DNA from: Bradysia coprophila
Taxonomy: Eukaryota; Arthropoda; Insecta; Diptera; Sciaridae
Direction of reading: 5' to 3'
NCBI RefSeq assembly: GCF_014529535.1
Contig: NW_023503416.1
Coordinates: 62,001-126,000, forward strand
DNA: 64,000 bases
Under the pieces are notes generated by a model. That model worked only from the letters and a program-made list of their open reading frames with translations. It made no database searches and had not been told where the DNA came from. The translations under genes were made by a program, and so were the position numbers. Below, piece after piece: positions 37,910-48,663 of the stretch. Each line of letters begins with the position of its first letter. The stretch's first letter is position 1.

Positions 37910-38601
37910 TTATTCTTCTTTGTTGTATTTTCCACCGTAAAATGGGATGTATCTGCACACAACCTTCCAATCGGTGAAGTAAAATAGACCCAAGCTTGCT
38001 GCCCCACCGAAGGTTGCTAGTGAGGGAATCCTGAAATTTAATTTAAAAAAAAAGTTTGTTGAATCAAATGGACGTTATTTGTGCCTTCCCAAACAGCCAA
38101 TTCTGTGAATTTCGCAAAAATAGAGACAACTATCGCCGTTGTCTACTTGTGCAAGTCTGTGATTGTGACCGGTCGATATCTCGAGTTCGGTTCAGAATTT
38201 TGAAATCGCATATTTTAGAGAAGTGGTGAGTACACTGTGGTACAAGTGACCAATGTTTGTCAGTACAAAACGTAAGAAATTAGGATGACCTTTAGTTGTT
38301 CATCATATTACTTGGACCAACAGAGTTCACTGGTTAGTGATGGACGAGACAGTCAATTGTCATTCATTTGCACAAAATAAATAAACATCTGATGATGTCT
38401 CTCCACAGCTAGCTCTGCCATTTTTTTTTTTTTTTTGAATACGGAAACTAAGGGAATCATAGATCGCAGGGACGACACAATTATGTAATGATAAAATAAA
38501 GACGTCAAATCACACAATGAATGCAATAAACTTTGTGTAATAAAAACGTACCAGCGGGTCGCTATTTCAGCATGACGTTTACCAAACGGAATTCGAATCA
38601 T
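37910..38601 (-). CDS. Cytochrome bc1 complex subunit UQCR11/QCR10 homologue
   Basis: Two exons, 38552-38601 and 37910-38030, flank a 521-bp GT-AG intron and encode 56 residues, the same length as human UQCR11. Exon 1 gives [16 protein letters not shown] and the split Trp. Exon 2 gives [20 protein letters not shown], then [20 protein letters not shown] and a stop. The pattern (basic N-terminus, W-I/V-P, single membrane helix, TDW, then V/I-P-F/Y-GGK/NGK and a charged end) is that of the smallest complex III subunit in the mitochondrial inner membrane. Both exons are too short for ordinary gene finding. The gene is convergent with the ZAD gene, with 336 bp between stop codons, and divergent from AHSA1. 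AATAAA on the minus strand is at about 37845-37850. Confidence 0.9.
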
Positions 38602-39260
38602 TTTCGTTGATGGATTAGCAGCAAAAGTGCAGACAGAAATTCGCGAATCTCCACAGAGAAAATAATAATAATCAACCACGGCCGAATAAAATTCTGATGC
38701 GGTTATACAAATGTCAGACAATCGGGACAATCGGTTCAGCAGAAGCAGCGGTACAAAACTAACATTGCTGGTGGATTTAAAAAAAAATTGTTGCATGAAG
38801 AGCTGAAAGCTGTTCGTCTTAAATTTAAATTAAATTTGGAATTAAAACTCCAGATTGCACAGATTTAATGAATTAGAAAAAATTGGTAACAAAGAAATTG
38901 CTCAAGAAAGGCCACCAAAAAACTTCTTTCTTCTGACCAACAGATGTCATTGAATCTATTACGCAAAGCAACTGTCATCTTTCGGTATAGAACACACCAT
39001 ATGCCAATATTGCCATTCGGATTTTTTTACTGTACCGCTGCCTTCATTAAGTAAAATCGAATCAAGTAGAAAAGTCGAGAAAGAATTTACCGAGAACGTA
39101 TAACAACAATCATTCAGTCGAACATCCAACAAATTTCTGTAGAATCGGTCATTCCAAAAGTGTGTTTATCGAAATTTGTGGCTGTTCCCATCATTTTCTG
39201 TGATTGAATTCATTTTTTCCGTTTGGTGTGCAAACCTACAAAAACATATAGACAAAAAAA
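38602..39260. promoter_or_regulatory. Shared divergent promoter region, UQCR11/AHSA1
   Basis: The two start codons are 659 bp apart and point away from each other, so both promoters and leaders must lie here. No TATA box is obvious. An apparently open frame covering part of the region (38353-38796, minus) is only partly coding, through the UQCR11 first exon. Confidence 0.55.
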
Positions 39261-42146
39261 ATGGCTAAATGGGGCGAAGGTGATCCGAGATGGATTGTGG
39301 AAGAGCGACCCGATGCAACGAATGTGAACAACTGGCATTGGACAGAAAAGAACGCAACACCCTGGTCGAAGGTAGCTTTATTTGATAATAAAATGTTATT
39401 TCGATCACATAAAGCTGAATCACTTTTACCGTCACACTCAGGATCGAATACGAAAACTGCTCACCGATTTCGAAATCAAAGATAACAACATCGAATGTAA
39501 AATTACCGAAATAGAAAAGGTTGATGGTGAGGCTACCGCAAACAATCGAAAAGGAAAGCTAATTTTCTTCTACGAATGGAACGTTTCGTTGAAATGGAAT
39601 GGCTATCTACCGGGTCAAGAAAAGCCATGCGAGGGAAAGATCATCATACCGAATTTGTCCGAAGAAAATGATCTGGACGATGTCCAAATAGACATAACCA
39701 TGAACGAATCGACCGACGAGTCTCATAAATTAAAGCAATTTATGTACAACGTTGGCCGTGACCACATTCGGAAACAACTTGGTATTTATCTGAAAGAACT
39801 AAGAGAGGAATTCTCCAAAGGACTTATCTTACCCAAAAAGGATGACATAATCAATCAGGTATGACCGTGCATGAGTTTAATATATTCACCGTGTTTGCTG
39901 GTGTAAATGATGTGCTAATTTTCCAATTAGAATAATACATTGAAATCGGATGGTGTGGCTAACATGAGCAATGCATTCAATAAGAAAATCAATATGCAAC
40001 CCATCGTCTCCACCGACAATAAATCTTTGGGATGCAAAATAGCAGTTACTACAATCGCCGTGTCTGAAAATTTCCAATGCCGATCGAATGAAATTTACGA
40101 TGCATGGACGAAACAAGAAATGGTTTGTGCGTTTACGCGCGGACCGTGCAAATTGGAAGCGAAAAAGGGGGGAATGTAAGTCAACTTTTTTACTCTTGTT
40201 TGAATGAATTGCATGAAATTGTCATGGTTTCCACTAGTTTGGGAGGACCTTCGTGAATCAAGCAATGCTCGTCCTTTTGAGTGCATTCAATAATACTTCG
40301 TTGGGATATCGAATAGCTTGAGATTGAGAATTTCCTTCACTTTTCCTTCACTAACAAATTTGATCTCCTTCCATCTCGTAAACCAAGATTTTTGAGACTT
40401 ACTGCTGATAAATTTCACCTGGTCGATTCGAGTCAGCTTGATAAAAGTATTTAAGATCAGCTTATATGAAATTTGGAGCCAAGGGGTCTCCCATCTTTAT
40501 GAGTTACATCTCGTTCGAAAGCTTTCTCCAGACTGAGTAATTTGTAGAAGAATTTTTTTGTTCAAACACTGAGAAAAATTCACTACACTGGATGGGGCAA
40601 AAGTGTATTTAGGCAATATTCGCCTCACAACTTATCGGATAAATGTGAAATTATGTTCGAAAATGTTCTGCTGCGTGGCTCCAGCACCACTTTTACTTCG
40701 AAAAATTGACGATTTTTGAAGAAGTCCGGAGGACGGCGCAATGCGAATACCTGCAAAGTAATGGTATGTGATGTCATCACCTAGATTAGACCCCTATATA
40801 ATTCGCTAAGATTAAGTGGTCGCGCAGGCAACAGCATCACTTTTTTTTGAAAAAAAAAAAAAACTCAAAAATGACACCCCCCGTGAAACTTGAGTCACTC
40901 TAGCTCATCCGTATCAAAACGATATGATCCAACCGCGATAAGTCTGTACTGTAGTTACATAAAAATCTTCTACAAATTTTCCATCCATACCAGGAAGCTA
41001 TATTCGGAGACCCCGTGGATTTCAAACGTTCGACGTTTTCGCAAAGTGACTCTTAAGCAAAATGGGTCCAACTTGTAAGGATCAGGACACTGAGAAAGTG
41101 TCAGTCTTCCATCATTTGAATCATAAAACCTTCTGCCTTTTATCTGATGTGCAGTTGCAGTGAACATTTGCATTTATTTTGAGTTTAACCTGATTTTCAG
41201 GGTCAAATCCCGGAACCTTGAGCTGTTTCAGTACTAAATTTTTTGTCAACTTTCAATGACTTTTGAACTGACCTCAGGAAATTGGAAGTTTTTTGGCTTC
41301 TTAATTTTTACTGATCTCGAAGCAGTAAATTCTGTGACAAAATAGCAATTTTTTTAGAACATTGACTAACAACTTATCTCAGCGGTTGAAACGTACGTTT
41401 AAAAAAAAATTTAATCTCGAAACGTTACGCCCGTTTGCTCCCAACTGCTCAGTGTTCAATGAAAAATCTTTTACTTCGTTAATTAAAATTACAAATTGTC
41501 ATGTAAATGCACAATGCACACTCACAGCTCGTTTTAATGTCGTTTTTGATAACGAATGACCAGACGTTTTCTAAAAGGTCATGAACAAACTTGAAAATTG
41601 TTTATATTGGTTGGAATGACAGGTGCCAATGAAATGATTCAAAACTCATCGTTCCTTAAAGCTTATTGAGCCTATCGTTTCAATAGGTAAATTAGCTATG
41701 TCATAAAAAATGCAAAACAAAAATCGAAAGAATCGTGAGCAGTCGTAACGTTTGCCTCTTTTTCATTATTTGTAAAGATTTGATTAAAGCTAAAATAAAA
41801 ACTTTCAGTTTCGAACTGTTCGGCGGTAACATCACCGGGAAATTCGAAGAACTTATACCGAACAAAAAAATTGTGCAGTCTTGGCGGTATAGTCAATGGC
41901 CTTCCGGACATTTTTCGAATGTGGTCATAGAATTCGACGAAAAGGTAAAATTTTATTCTTTCTGCACGATTCCACTTCATCTAACACTACGAAAACGTCT
42001 TTCGAATTCAGGGTGATCACACTGAAGTTAAAATTACTCAATCTGGTGTCCCGGAGAGTGAGAAAGACGCAACGCTGAAAAATTGGAGAGGTTATTACAT
42101 CAATAGCATCAAACAAACGTTTGGTTTCGGAAACTTTTTAATGTGA
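39261..42146 (+). CDS. AHSA1 homologue (activator of Hsp90 ATPase)
   Basis: Five exons: 39261-39371, 39442-39858, 39931-40175, 41809-41944 and 42012-42146. All use GT-AG with agreeing phases, giving about 347 residues. The start MAKWGEGDPRWIVEERPDAT and NVNNWHWTEKNATPWS are the highly conserved Aha1 N-terminal motif that contacts the Hsp90 middle domain. The Aha1_N fold runs to about residue 160. The C-terminal AHSA1 (START-like) domain includes WTKQEMVCAFTRGPC, FELFGGNITGKFEELIPNKK and WRGYYINSIKQTFGFG. The protein is a cytosolic co-chaperone that stimulates Hsp90 ATP hydrolysis. Intron 3 is 1.6 kb, against 66-72 bp for the others, and has no recognised gene inside. AATAAA-type signals lie near 42457. 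Confidence 0.96.
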
Positions 42147-42847
42147 ACGCCAGCTCTGAGTGGTTTGTCTTTTCTTTTCTTCTCTTTTTTTTTCATCATC
42201 GAACCTCGAACATTTAGTTAAAGATCGCGTTAGACAATTTTTACTCTTTCTTTTGATGGAGTACCGCCTAAGTATTCTTTTACCTGGCATAGATAGCTTC
42301 GATTGGCTTTTACATTATTTATTTTGTACCAATATCGCAACGAGAAATTACTTACAAGAAGAATATGGAAATGTCTTGAAATTACGGAAATGTAATTGGC
42401 AGAGACCGTTTTTTGGATTCTTTTTAATGTCCAATTTGTATGAAATTTATAATTTGAATAAAATAAATTGAACATTGGTTCGTGATGAATACACGTTATT
42501 GGCTTCTTTATGGAGGAATATAAAGCACATCTCTCGATTTTAATGCTTAAAACCATTTCTGGTATGAAGACGAAGAAAAGAACGAGCGGTCCAAAACTCA
42601 GCGGTTTCCATTAAAGGGTAAAGTCTTAAGGAGGACCCTTTTAAAGCCTCGATCTTAATTGAGTGAATGGGTGAGTTCATTACTGTTATATAAGGAAGTA
42701 TATCAGAGACGTATGTGACCGCTTGCGGGTACTGTTTTTCATCCAATAGTTTGTACTAGTTTCTGTTACAAATTCTTTTACTTCATTGTTCATTGCTCTC
42801 TGATAATGAGGACTAAAATTTATACCAGAGCGTAGATTTTTCGTCAC

Positions 42848-42918
42848 TTTAAGAATTTGTAACTTGACAGTTGCGTGTATAAAATCCAATAAGAACTGTC
42901 AAGATACTAATTCTTAAA
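42848..42918. repeat. Small hairpin related to the neighbouring inverted repeat
   Basis: TTTAAGAATTTGTAACTTGA and CAGTT face AACTGTCAAGATACTAATTC and TTAAA across a 20-base loop, with one or two mismatches. The arm sequence is the same as the inner part of the larger hairpin 35 bp away, so both belong to one family. Confidence 0.75.
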
Positions 42919-42952
42919 ATTAAGAACGGCTGGAGTATCTACACCCGTTCTC

Positions 42953-43072
42953 GATTCTCGTGAATTTAAGAATTCGTAACTTGACAGTTGTCACCTGACA
43001 AGTAACAAATCGTATGGATCACACTTAAGGTGACAACTGTCAAAGTTACGAATTCTTAAATTCACGAGAATC
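42953..43072. repeat. Nearly perfect 44-bp inverted repeat (hairpin MITE)
   Basis: The arm at 42953-42996 begins GATTCTCGTGAATTTAAGAA and ends TTGACAGTTGTCACCT. The arm at 43028-43072 is its reverse complement apart from one inserted base, around a 31-base loop. It has no coding content. Near-identity of the arms suggests a recent insertion or a recently gene-converted palindrome. Confidence 0.85.
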
Positions 43073-43400
43073 AGCGCCCAGACAACAACTTTTTAGAACG
43101 AAGTTTGAATACAAAAAAACTACTTTGAAATTTAAATAACTCCGCCTTTTACCTGTACCGTTTCACAATTCCAACGGTTCAATCGGTACAATCATTCAAC
43201 CCATTCAACGAAAAAATTGCATACTCTTTTGCAGCCAACCTCAGAAAAACGAAACATTCAAATTGTGTCCTGTCATTTCGATATCGAATAAGAGAAACAT
43301 ATTTCCATACAGCCGATATAGCAAATATATAGCCGCTTTGTGCTTCGAAAACTGTGTAATTATTTGAGCAACTAAATTTGGCCAAAATAAATCTACCAAC

Positions 43401-44555
43401 ATGCCTATGAACGAGGTTACTGTGAACAAGGTTATCGTTCACCCATTGGTTTTGCTGAGTGTTGTTGATCACTTCAACCGAATGGGCAAAATCGGCAATC
43501 AAAAGCGTGTGGTTGGAGTTCTTCTTGGTTGCTGGCGACAGAAGGGAGTGCTAGATGTGTCGAATAGTTTTGCGGGTAAGTTTTCATTTTTGTCGAACAT
43601 TTTGAATGAGTTAGTCAATTCCCGCATTATTCACTTCATCATCACAACACAGTTCCTTTCGACGAGGATGACAAGGACAAATCGGTTTGGTTCTTGGACC
43701 ACGACTATTTGGATAGCATGTACGGTATGTTCAAAAAAGTGAATGCACGCGAACGAGTTGTCGGATGGTATCACACCGGGCCGAAACTTCATCAAAACGA
43801 TATTGCTATCAACGAGCTGATTCGACGATATTGCCCGAATTCGATTTTGGTGATCATCGACGCCAAGCCAAAAGATCTCGGTCTACCAACTGAAGCGTAT
43901 ATCTCTGTGGAAGAGGTGCACGAAGACGGCACACCGACGTCAAAGACTTTTGAACATGTGCCGAGCGAAATTGGTGCTGAGGAAGCCGAAGAAGTCGGCG
44001 TTGAGCATTTGTTGAGAGACATCAAAGATACAACCGTAGGCAGTTTATCGCAGAAGATCACAAACCAATTACTAGGATTGAAGGGTATCAACGCGCAGAT
44101 CCGTGATATCAAAAACTATTTAATCAAAGTGAGTCCGAACGTTTTCTTATTGCGATGAAAGTCGAATCTGTAAACGAAATTTCTTCGCTTTCCACTTGCA
44201 GGTAGGAAATGGTCAACTTCCTCTCAACCATCAAATCGTCTATCAATTGCAAGACATTTTGAATCTCTTGCCCGATATTACAACGGAAAGCTTCACAGAC
44301 ACACTGTACGTGAAAACGAACGATCAAATGTTGGTTGTTTATTTGGCATCGATGGTGCGTTCGATAGTTGCATTGCACAATTTGATCAACAACAAATTGA
44401 CGAACAGCGCCGAAGAGGGAAAGAAGGAAGAGGTTAAGGATAAGAAGGACAAGGACAATAAGGAGATCAAAGACGGAAAGAAGGATGACACGAAAAAGGA
44501 TGAATCGAAGAAAGAAGAAAAGTCCGACAAGGGAACGGATGAGAAGAAGAAGTAG
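43401..44555 (+). CDS. Rpn8: 26S proteasome lid subunit Rpn8 (PSMD7, Mov34 family)
   Basis: Three exons, 43401-43575, 43653-44128 and 44202-44555, with GT-AG introns of 77 and 73 bp and consistent phases, give about 334 residues. The MPN domain occupies about residues 6-140: [29 protein letters not shown], and [20 protein letters not shown]. As known for Rpn8, the JAMM zinc-ligand set is incomplete, so it is the structural partner of the Rpn11 deubiquitinase. Helical C-terminal segments follow ([40 protein letters not shown]). The tail from about residue 285 is almost entirely Lys, Glu and Asp, as in animal Rpn8. It is convergent with mS25, with 401 bp between stop codons. AATAAA is near 44642. 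Confidence 0.97.
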
Positions 44556-44956
44556 ACCGGTGCGAATGATTGGCGGCGTTGAGTGTTCATTTTAATTTCA
44601 TTGTTTGATTTAGTTGAGAGAAGAGAATCATTCAGAGTACTAATAAAAATAATTGAATTTATCATCCTTACCCGTTGCTGGATTGTTATTTGTTTGTGAG
44701 CCCGTAATTGTAACAAACTATACTGACCCCGAGTCAGTAAGTCTATGTGTTATGCATACGTTTGCCTTTGTCTTTAGCTTGCCGAAATATTTACACCAGT
44801 CTTTCAATGTCAACAGTGCCCTGCCAAACTTGTCCAGCGCATCCTATTTCCTGCCCACTTCATTGCTCCAAATAACAAAAATCTCATCCTCCAAATTTCA
44901 CTTCCCATTTATTCGGTTTCAGTGACCATTGTACATCTAACAAACACGTCTTATGA
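44556..44956. other. Convergent 3' ends of Rpn8 and mS25
   Basis: About 400 bp between two stop codons on opposite strands. It holds the Rpn8 polyadenylation signal (AATAAA at about 44642). No coding sequence is recognised. Confidence 0.5.
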
Positions 44957-45605
44957 CTAAATCTCCTTATTGGTATACTTTCTGCGCATATGTTTCGGCA
45001 ATGGAACGGTTCCAGGACAAGGAACTTGACCGGGCAGCTCACAGATGCAATGTCGATCGCAGCCCACACCGATGTTCGCTGGATTATCTTTCTTTTCGGC
45101 TAGTTTTGCCTCAGCGGATAGTAAGTCACTGTAAAGTTAGACACTTTTTTAGAACAATTTCAGATCTCGACAATTAAATCACATACTCAGATTTCCCCAC
45201 AACTGCGATCAAATGATTTTCAATTTCCTCTTTCGTTTTGCTGTCTATGTCAATGAGAATATCTTCACCGTTCGCTAATCAAAAGAAGTTTCCTGTTAGT
45301 AATCACTAAGAGTGCTCATGCAAATTGTATGATCGAGTTAGATCGTTTATCAATTTACCAAAGTAGCATCGGATGAATGGAGATGGGGTCATGTTCTTCA
45401 ATGTCACCACTTGAACGTTAGGATTTCTGTATTGAACTTGCGGTATTTTCCAGAACACATAATCTCTAGCACCAGCATGATGATCACCTCCGAAAGTATT
45501 GTAGTTTACCGCAAAAATTTTCACATTATCTTTAAGTGCTAGCCTGCCGGCGCTAAGATACTTTATAGTCCGTCGAATGGGTGCACGTCCTATCATAAAA
45601 CCCAT
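44957..45605 (-). CDS. mRpS25: Mitochondrial ribosomal protein mS25 (MRPS25)
   Basis: Three exons, 45359-45605, 45187-45274 and 44957-45128, all GT-AG with agreeing phases, give 168 residues, the usual size. Exon 1 starts MGFMIGRAPIRRTIKYLSAG and has FGGDHHAGARDYVFWKIPQV and the conserved VVTLKNMTPSPFIRCYF. This is the thioredoxin-like L51/S25/CI-B8 domain. Exon 3 has NPANIGVGCDRHCICELPGQ followed by VPCPGTVPLPKHMRRKY, a cysteine-rich tail typical of mS25. The product works in the small subunit of the mitochondrial ribosome. The chosen start is ATG at 45605; upstream in-frame codons are not conserved. Upstream to 47127 lies the shared divergent region with RBM18. Confidence 0.95.
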
Positions 45606-45963
45606 TTTGCGATCAGGTTTTTGGGATACTTTTACACCGATAAAACTACAGAAAAACAAATGAAAGAAATTTCATAACCTTCAAGACTTTGTTTCAAATG
45701 TCAGAGGAAAAAGAAAATGAAAAGTTTACCTTGCCACTTATGTGATACACTCCGTTAAAAAAAATTCGCAGTGCTCGAAACAATGATCTACATTCTGTAA
45801 GATTGCATTGGACGTAGATTTTGTCTCATCTCATTTTGCGTTAATATATCAAGGGATAATCTTTCTGATTAAAGCCAAATTTTCGAACAAGCCTCGTAAA
45901 CACATGTAATACAGCAAAATAATTCAATGAGAATAGTTAATAGTTCTGCAATAACCACTTATC

Positions 45964-46089
45964 AAAAAAAAAAAAAAATGACAACCGCTGGACTCGAACC
46001 CAACAAAAAGGTGACTGTATTTTTTCATTGTGCTTTGTTCGGTACGTTTTCACGTCAGAGTGTGTTACAACTCAGCCATCCAGTCACCC
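45964..46089 (-). repeat. tRNA-related Pol III element, copy 1
   Basis: Read on the minus strand, it starts GGGTGACTGGATGGCTGAGT (box A-like), runs through AATACAGTCACC, then GGGTTCGAGTCC (box B and T-arm) and ends in a run of 15 T, a strong Pol III terminator. GGTGACTG at the start is complementary to CAGTCACC near position 85, an 8-bp stem outside the T-arm. No acceptor 3' strand or CCA-adjacent stem exists, so this is not a normal tRNA. Confidence 0.7.
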
Positions 46090-46186
46090 GGTTATGAACA
46101 GTTAAAATGTCAACATAAAGAACAATGGAACAATAGAACCAAATAGAACTCTGATACAGAACAAAACAAAGCCAAGCGAAAATAAC

Positions 46187-46274
46187 TGATTCAGTGGCTC
46201 AGTGGTTAGAGCGCTTCCTTAGCATCTGGGTGGTCGGGGTTCAAACCCAACATCGGATGTTTTTTTTTTTTTTT
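46187..46274 (+). repeat. tRNA-Ala-like Pol III element, copy 3
   Basis: TTCAGTGGCTCAGTGGTTAG, then AGCGCTTCCTTAGCATCTGG and GGTTCAAACCC give good A and B boxes and a D-arm (GCTC/GAGC). The anticodon region (CTTAGCAT) resembles tRNA-Ala(AGC). The anticodon and acceptor stems do not pair properly. It ends in a T run of about 15. It lies on the opposite strand to the copies on either side and is a different subtype from them. Confidence 0.65.
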
Positions 46275-46545
46275 GAACGATTGAATTTATTTACGACACC
46301 TTACGCCCACATTTAATGCCCGACACGTAAGCTTTCATTTAGCTGTATAATAAACATAGAGTTACTTAGTATGTGAGGAAAAAGTGTATTGGAATGCATC
46401 ATAATAGGCGCTTTATTTAAAATCTCAATATTTGGCAACGATTTCATAGTCCGACAAGGTCAAAGAAATACACATTGTGTGTGTTGTATATTCCGTATAC
46501 GTTGACGCATATTGTAAACATATGACGCATCTTCGACGTTTAACT

Positions 46546-46669
46546 AAAAAAAAAAAAATTGTCAACCGCTGGATTCGAACCCAACAAAAAGGTGACTGTA
46601 TTTTTTCATTATACTTTGTTCGCTACGTTTAACATCGCCGCGCGCAATCACTGAGCCATCCAGTCACCC
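46546..46669 (-). repeat. tRNA-related Pol III element, copy 2
   Basis: Closely related to copy 1 on the same strand, 460 bp away: GGGTGACTGGATGGCTCAGT, then CAGTCACC, GGGTTCGAATCC and a run of 13 T. The segment between the D-arm-like part and the pairing region differs from copy 1, while the 8-bp pairing and both boxes are kept. Confidence 0.7.
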
Positions 46670-46837
46670 GATTTTGGTCGGTTGAAATGCTGATATAAAG
46701 ATACTAATGACAAAAGATAGAGTCGGACGAAACAAAGTGAATGACTTTGTTTATTTATTTTTTATTATTATGTTGAATGTTGACTGTTGAGGCTGTTGAG
46801 CCTCAATGTATTTTGGCAATTTCAATTTTATTGTAAA

Positions 46838-46870
46838 ACCACGGCAGAGTAAAGTTTACTCTGCCGTGGT
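46838..46870. repeat. Perfect 33-bp palindrome
   Basis: ACCACGGCAGAGTAAA, one central G, then TTTACTCTGCCGTGGT: sixteen perfect base pairs with a single-base centre. It lies about 260 bp upstream of the RBM18 start. No neighbouring sequence extends the palindrome. Confidence 0.9.
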
Positions 46871-47127
46871 AAGACTTGTTGAGCAACTAAATCATGAAGG
46901 TCATCTACGTTGTTCATCAGTTCATAATTTGAACTACAAAATTAAACATAAACTTATCATGACTGTGTCATACTCTTCGGGGATTTATAGTTTGCCTGTC
47001 ACTCACAGTAAAGGAGAGGTCACTTGCATCGAGAGTTATGCGAGTTCTGTCAAAATTGTCAACCTATTTTTCGTATAAACTTTTCATCCATAAAAAGGTA
47101 AACGAAAACTAACAAAAACACACAAAC

Positions 47128-48663
47128 ATGGCTGAAAAAGTATGTGAAAAATTCTGAATTTATGCGTAAAACAATAACCAACCGAACCGTTTATTATGTT
47201 GTAGGAGTCAAATCTGGAGGAGCGCAGACTATGGGTGGGAAATCTGGACACACGAATAACTGAGTAAGTATTTTAACTGATATCCCGTCCGTGCAATTCA
47301 TCGACGATATCGAATACGAATATCCATGGCAAAAACTCGGATCGAAACTAAATATTTGTATTTTTCTGTTCCAATTATCGGTTTCAACTTTTAAAAATTT
47401 TGCAAAAATGCGGCTCTATCGAAAAATTTGATATGCTGTTCCACAAGTCAGGTCCACAAATTGGACAACCGCGAGGATACGCTTTCGTAACATATGATAG
47501 TGTAAGTAGAACAAATGGTCTCTTTGGTAAGAGAAAGCCCCGTTGAAAGTTTCTTAATGTTTTCCTTCATGCAGGTGAAATCAGCTAATATGGCTCTGAC
47601 AAAGCTACATGGGAAGCATGTTGGTACTAAGATGGTCGTCGTTAGACTGGCGAAAAACTTGAATTACGTGAGTACCACATATTTTGAGCTAACAAACTTA
47701 TTCACGCGAAACATCCATTTGTGAGACTAGCATTTTCGAGTAGCTATCGTGCTATATTCGCGTTGCAACTCATAATTTATGGTACACCAACCTCTCTAAG
47801 CCAAATTAAAGTCTTATTGTAGAATGGTTGTGTGAAATTCAGTGTTTAATGAGCAAAACTGAGGTCATGCATTTTTCGAGTCGAAAACCGACTCCTTGAC
47901 GGTTTTTTCCTACTTCTTTCAAGCTTTTGAAACCTGCTGCTTGATGATGGGAATGATAATCTAACTGAAAGGATGTTAGTAAATTGTTTTAGTAGTCAGG
48001 ATTAGCCAAACACCGATGCCCTGCATATCTCCGCATCTAATCACCCGTTAAATTAGACATCGATCTATTACCGCATCTAAGGCTCGGAACAGGTCAGGTT
48101 TACCTGAACCTGACCTGAAAATACCTGAACCTGATTCAATCAAATTTGACCTGACCTGATTTTACTTGAAAACTGATTAGATTGATCAGGTCTGACCTGA
48201 CCTGAAACCTGACATGAAAATTTGTATGAAAAAATCAGGTCAACCTGACCCGACAGGTTTCAGAAATTCAGGTGCAGGTCAGGTCAGTCACTTTTTTGAC
48301 CGAATCCGAGCCTTACACATCGAACTAATGATTCATTTTTCTTTAAAATTCCAGGATGACATCGAGAAGCCCAAACCAAAAATCTCAATACCTGTACTAG
48401 CGGCTGGATCCTCTTCGAACGAACCATTGAAGGTCAGCAAAGAAATCACCATTCAGGCCATCGAAGCCAAATTGAAAATGTTGGAATCCAAAGCCGATGA
48501 CTTCGAAATTAATAAGACCACATCGGATGAGGTGCCATTGATTCACAAATATCAGTTCAACAAAAACGCTGCCGGCGATCTCAAGTCAAATACAAAACAG
48601 TCCACAAAATACAATACGAAAACGAGATACAATAACCTGCACCATAAGAGACATAAACGATAA
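47128..48663 (+). CDS. RBM18-like single-RRM RNA-binding protein
   Basis: Five exons: 47128-47139, 47205-47263, 47381-47501, 47575-47667 and 48355-48663, giving about 197 residues. The RRM spans about residues 12-95, with RNP2 (RLWVGNLDTRITE) and RNP1 (GQPRGYAFVTYD), followed by the RBM18-type SIPVLAAGSS and the conserved ITIQAIEAKLKMLE, then a basic Lys/Arg tail. The second intron (47264-47380) has a good GTAAGT donor but no AG at its 3' end. Frame and homology demand the exon to start at 47381, which follows TTATCG. That is either a base change or error from AG, or a rare non-canonical site. Intron 4 contains a complete 234-bp MITE. The first exon is only four codons long. Its cellular role is little known. 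Confidence 0.9.
48080..48313. mobile_element. Complete ACCTGA-rich MITE with TA target duplication
   Basis: Bounded by AGGCTCGGA and TCCGAGCCT (perfect 9-bp inverted ends) with TA on both sides, suggesting a Tc1/mariner-type TA target. The interior is built from repeated ACCTGA/TCAGGT words (for example TCAGGTCAACCTGACCCGAC). It lies inside the fourth intron of the RBM18 gene. The same ends or interior occur at 1-211, about 57070-57120 and 61751-62893. Confidence 0.8.

Larger units (their letters stand above)
42147..43400. other. Intergenic between AHSA1 and Rpn8
   Basis: Contains the AHSA1 3' UTR, two related hairpin repeats (42848-42918 and 42953-43072) and, in the last 200 bases, the presumed Rpn8 promoter. 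Short open frames on both strands here show no recognisable protein. Confidence 0.5.

Noticed and set aside
38353-38796. 147-codon minus-strand frame
   Set aside because: Only 38552-38601 is coding (UQCR11 exon 1); the rest is intron and leader read through.
46187-46274. A functional tRNA-Ala gene
   Set aside because: Anticodon and acceptor stems do not pair, although boxes A and B are good.
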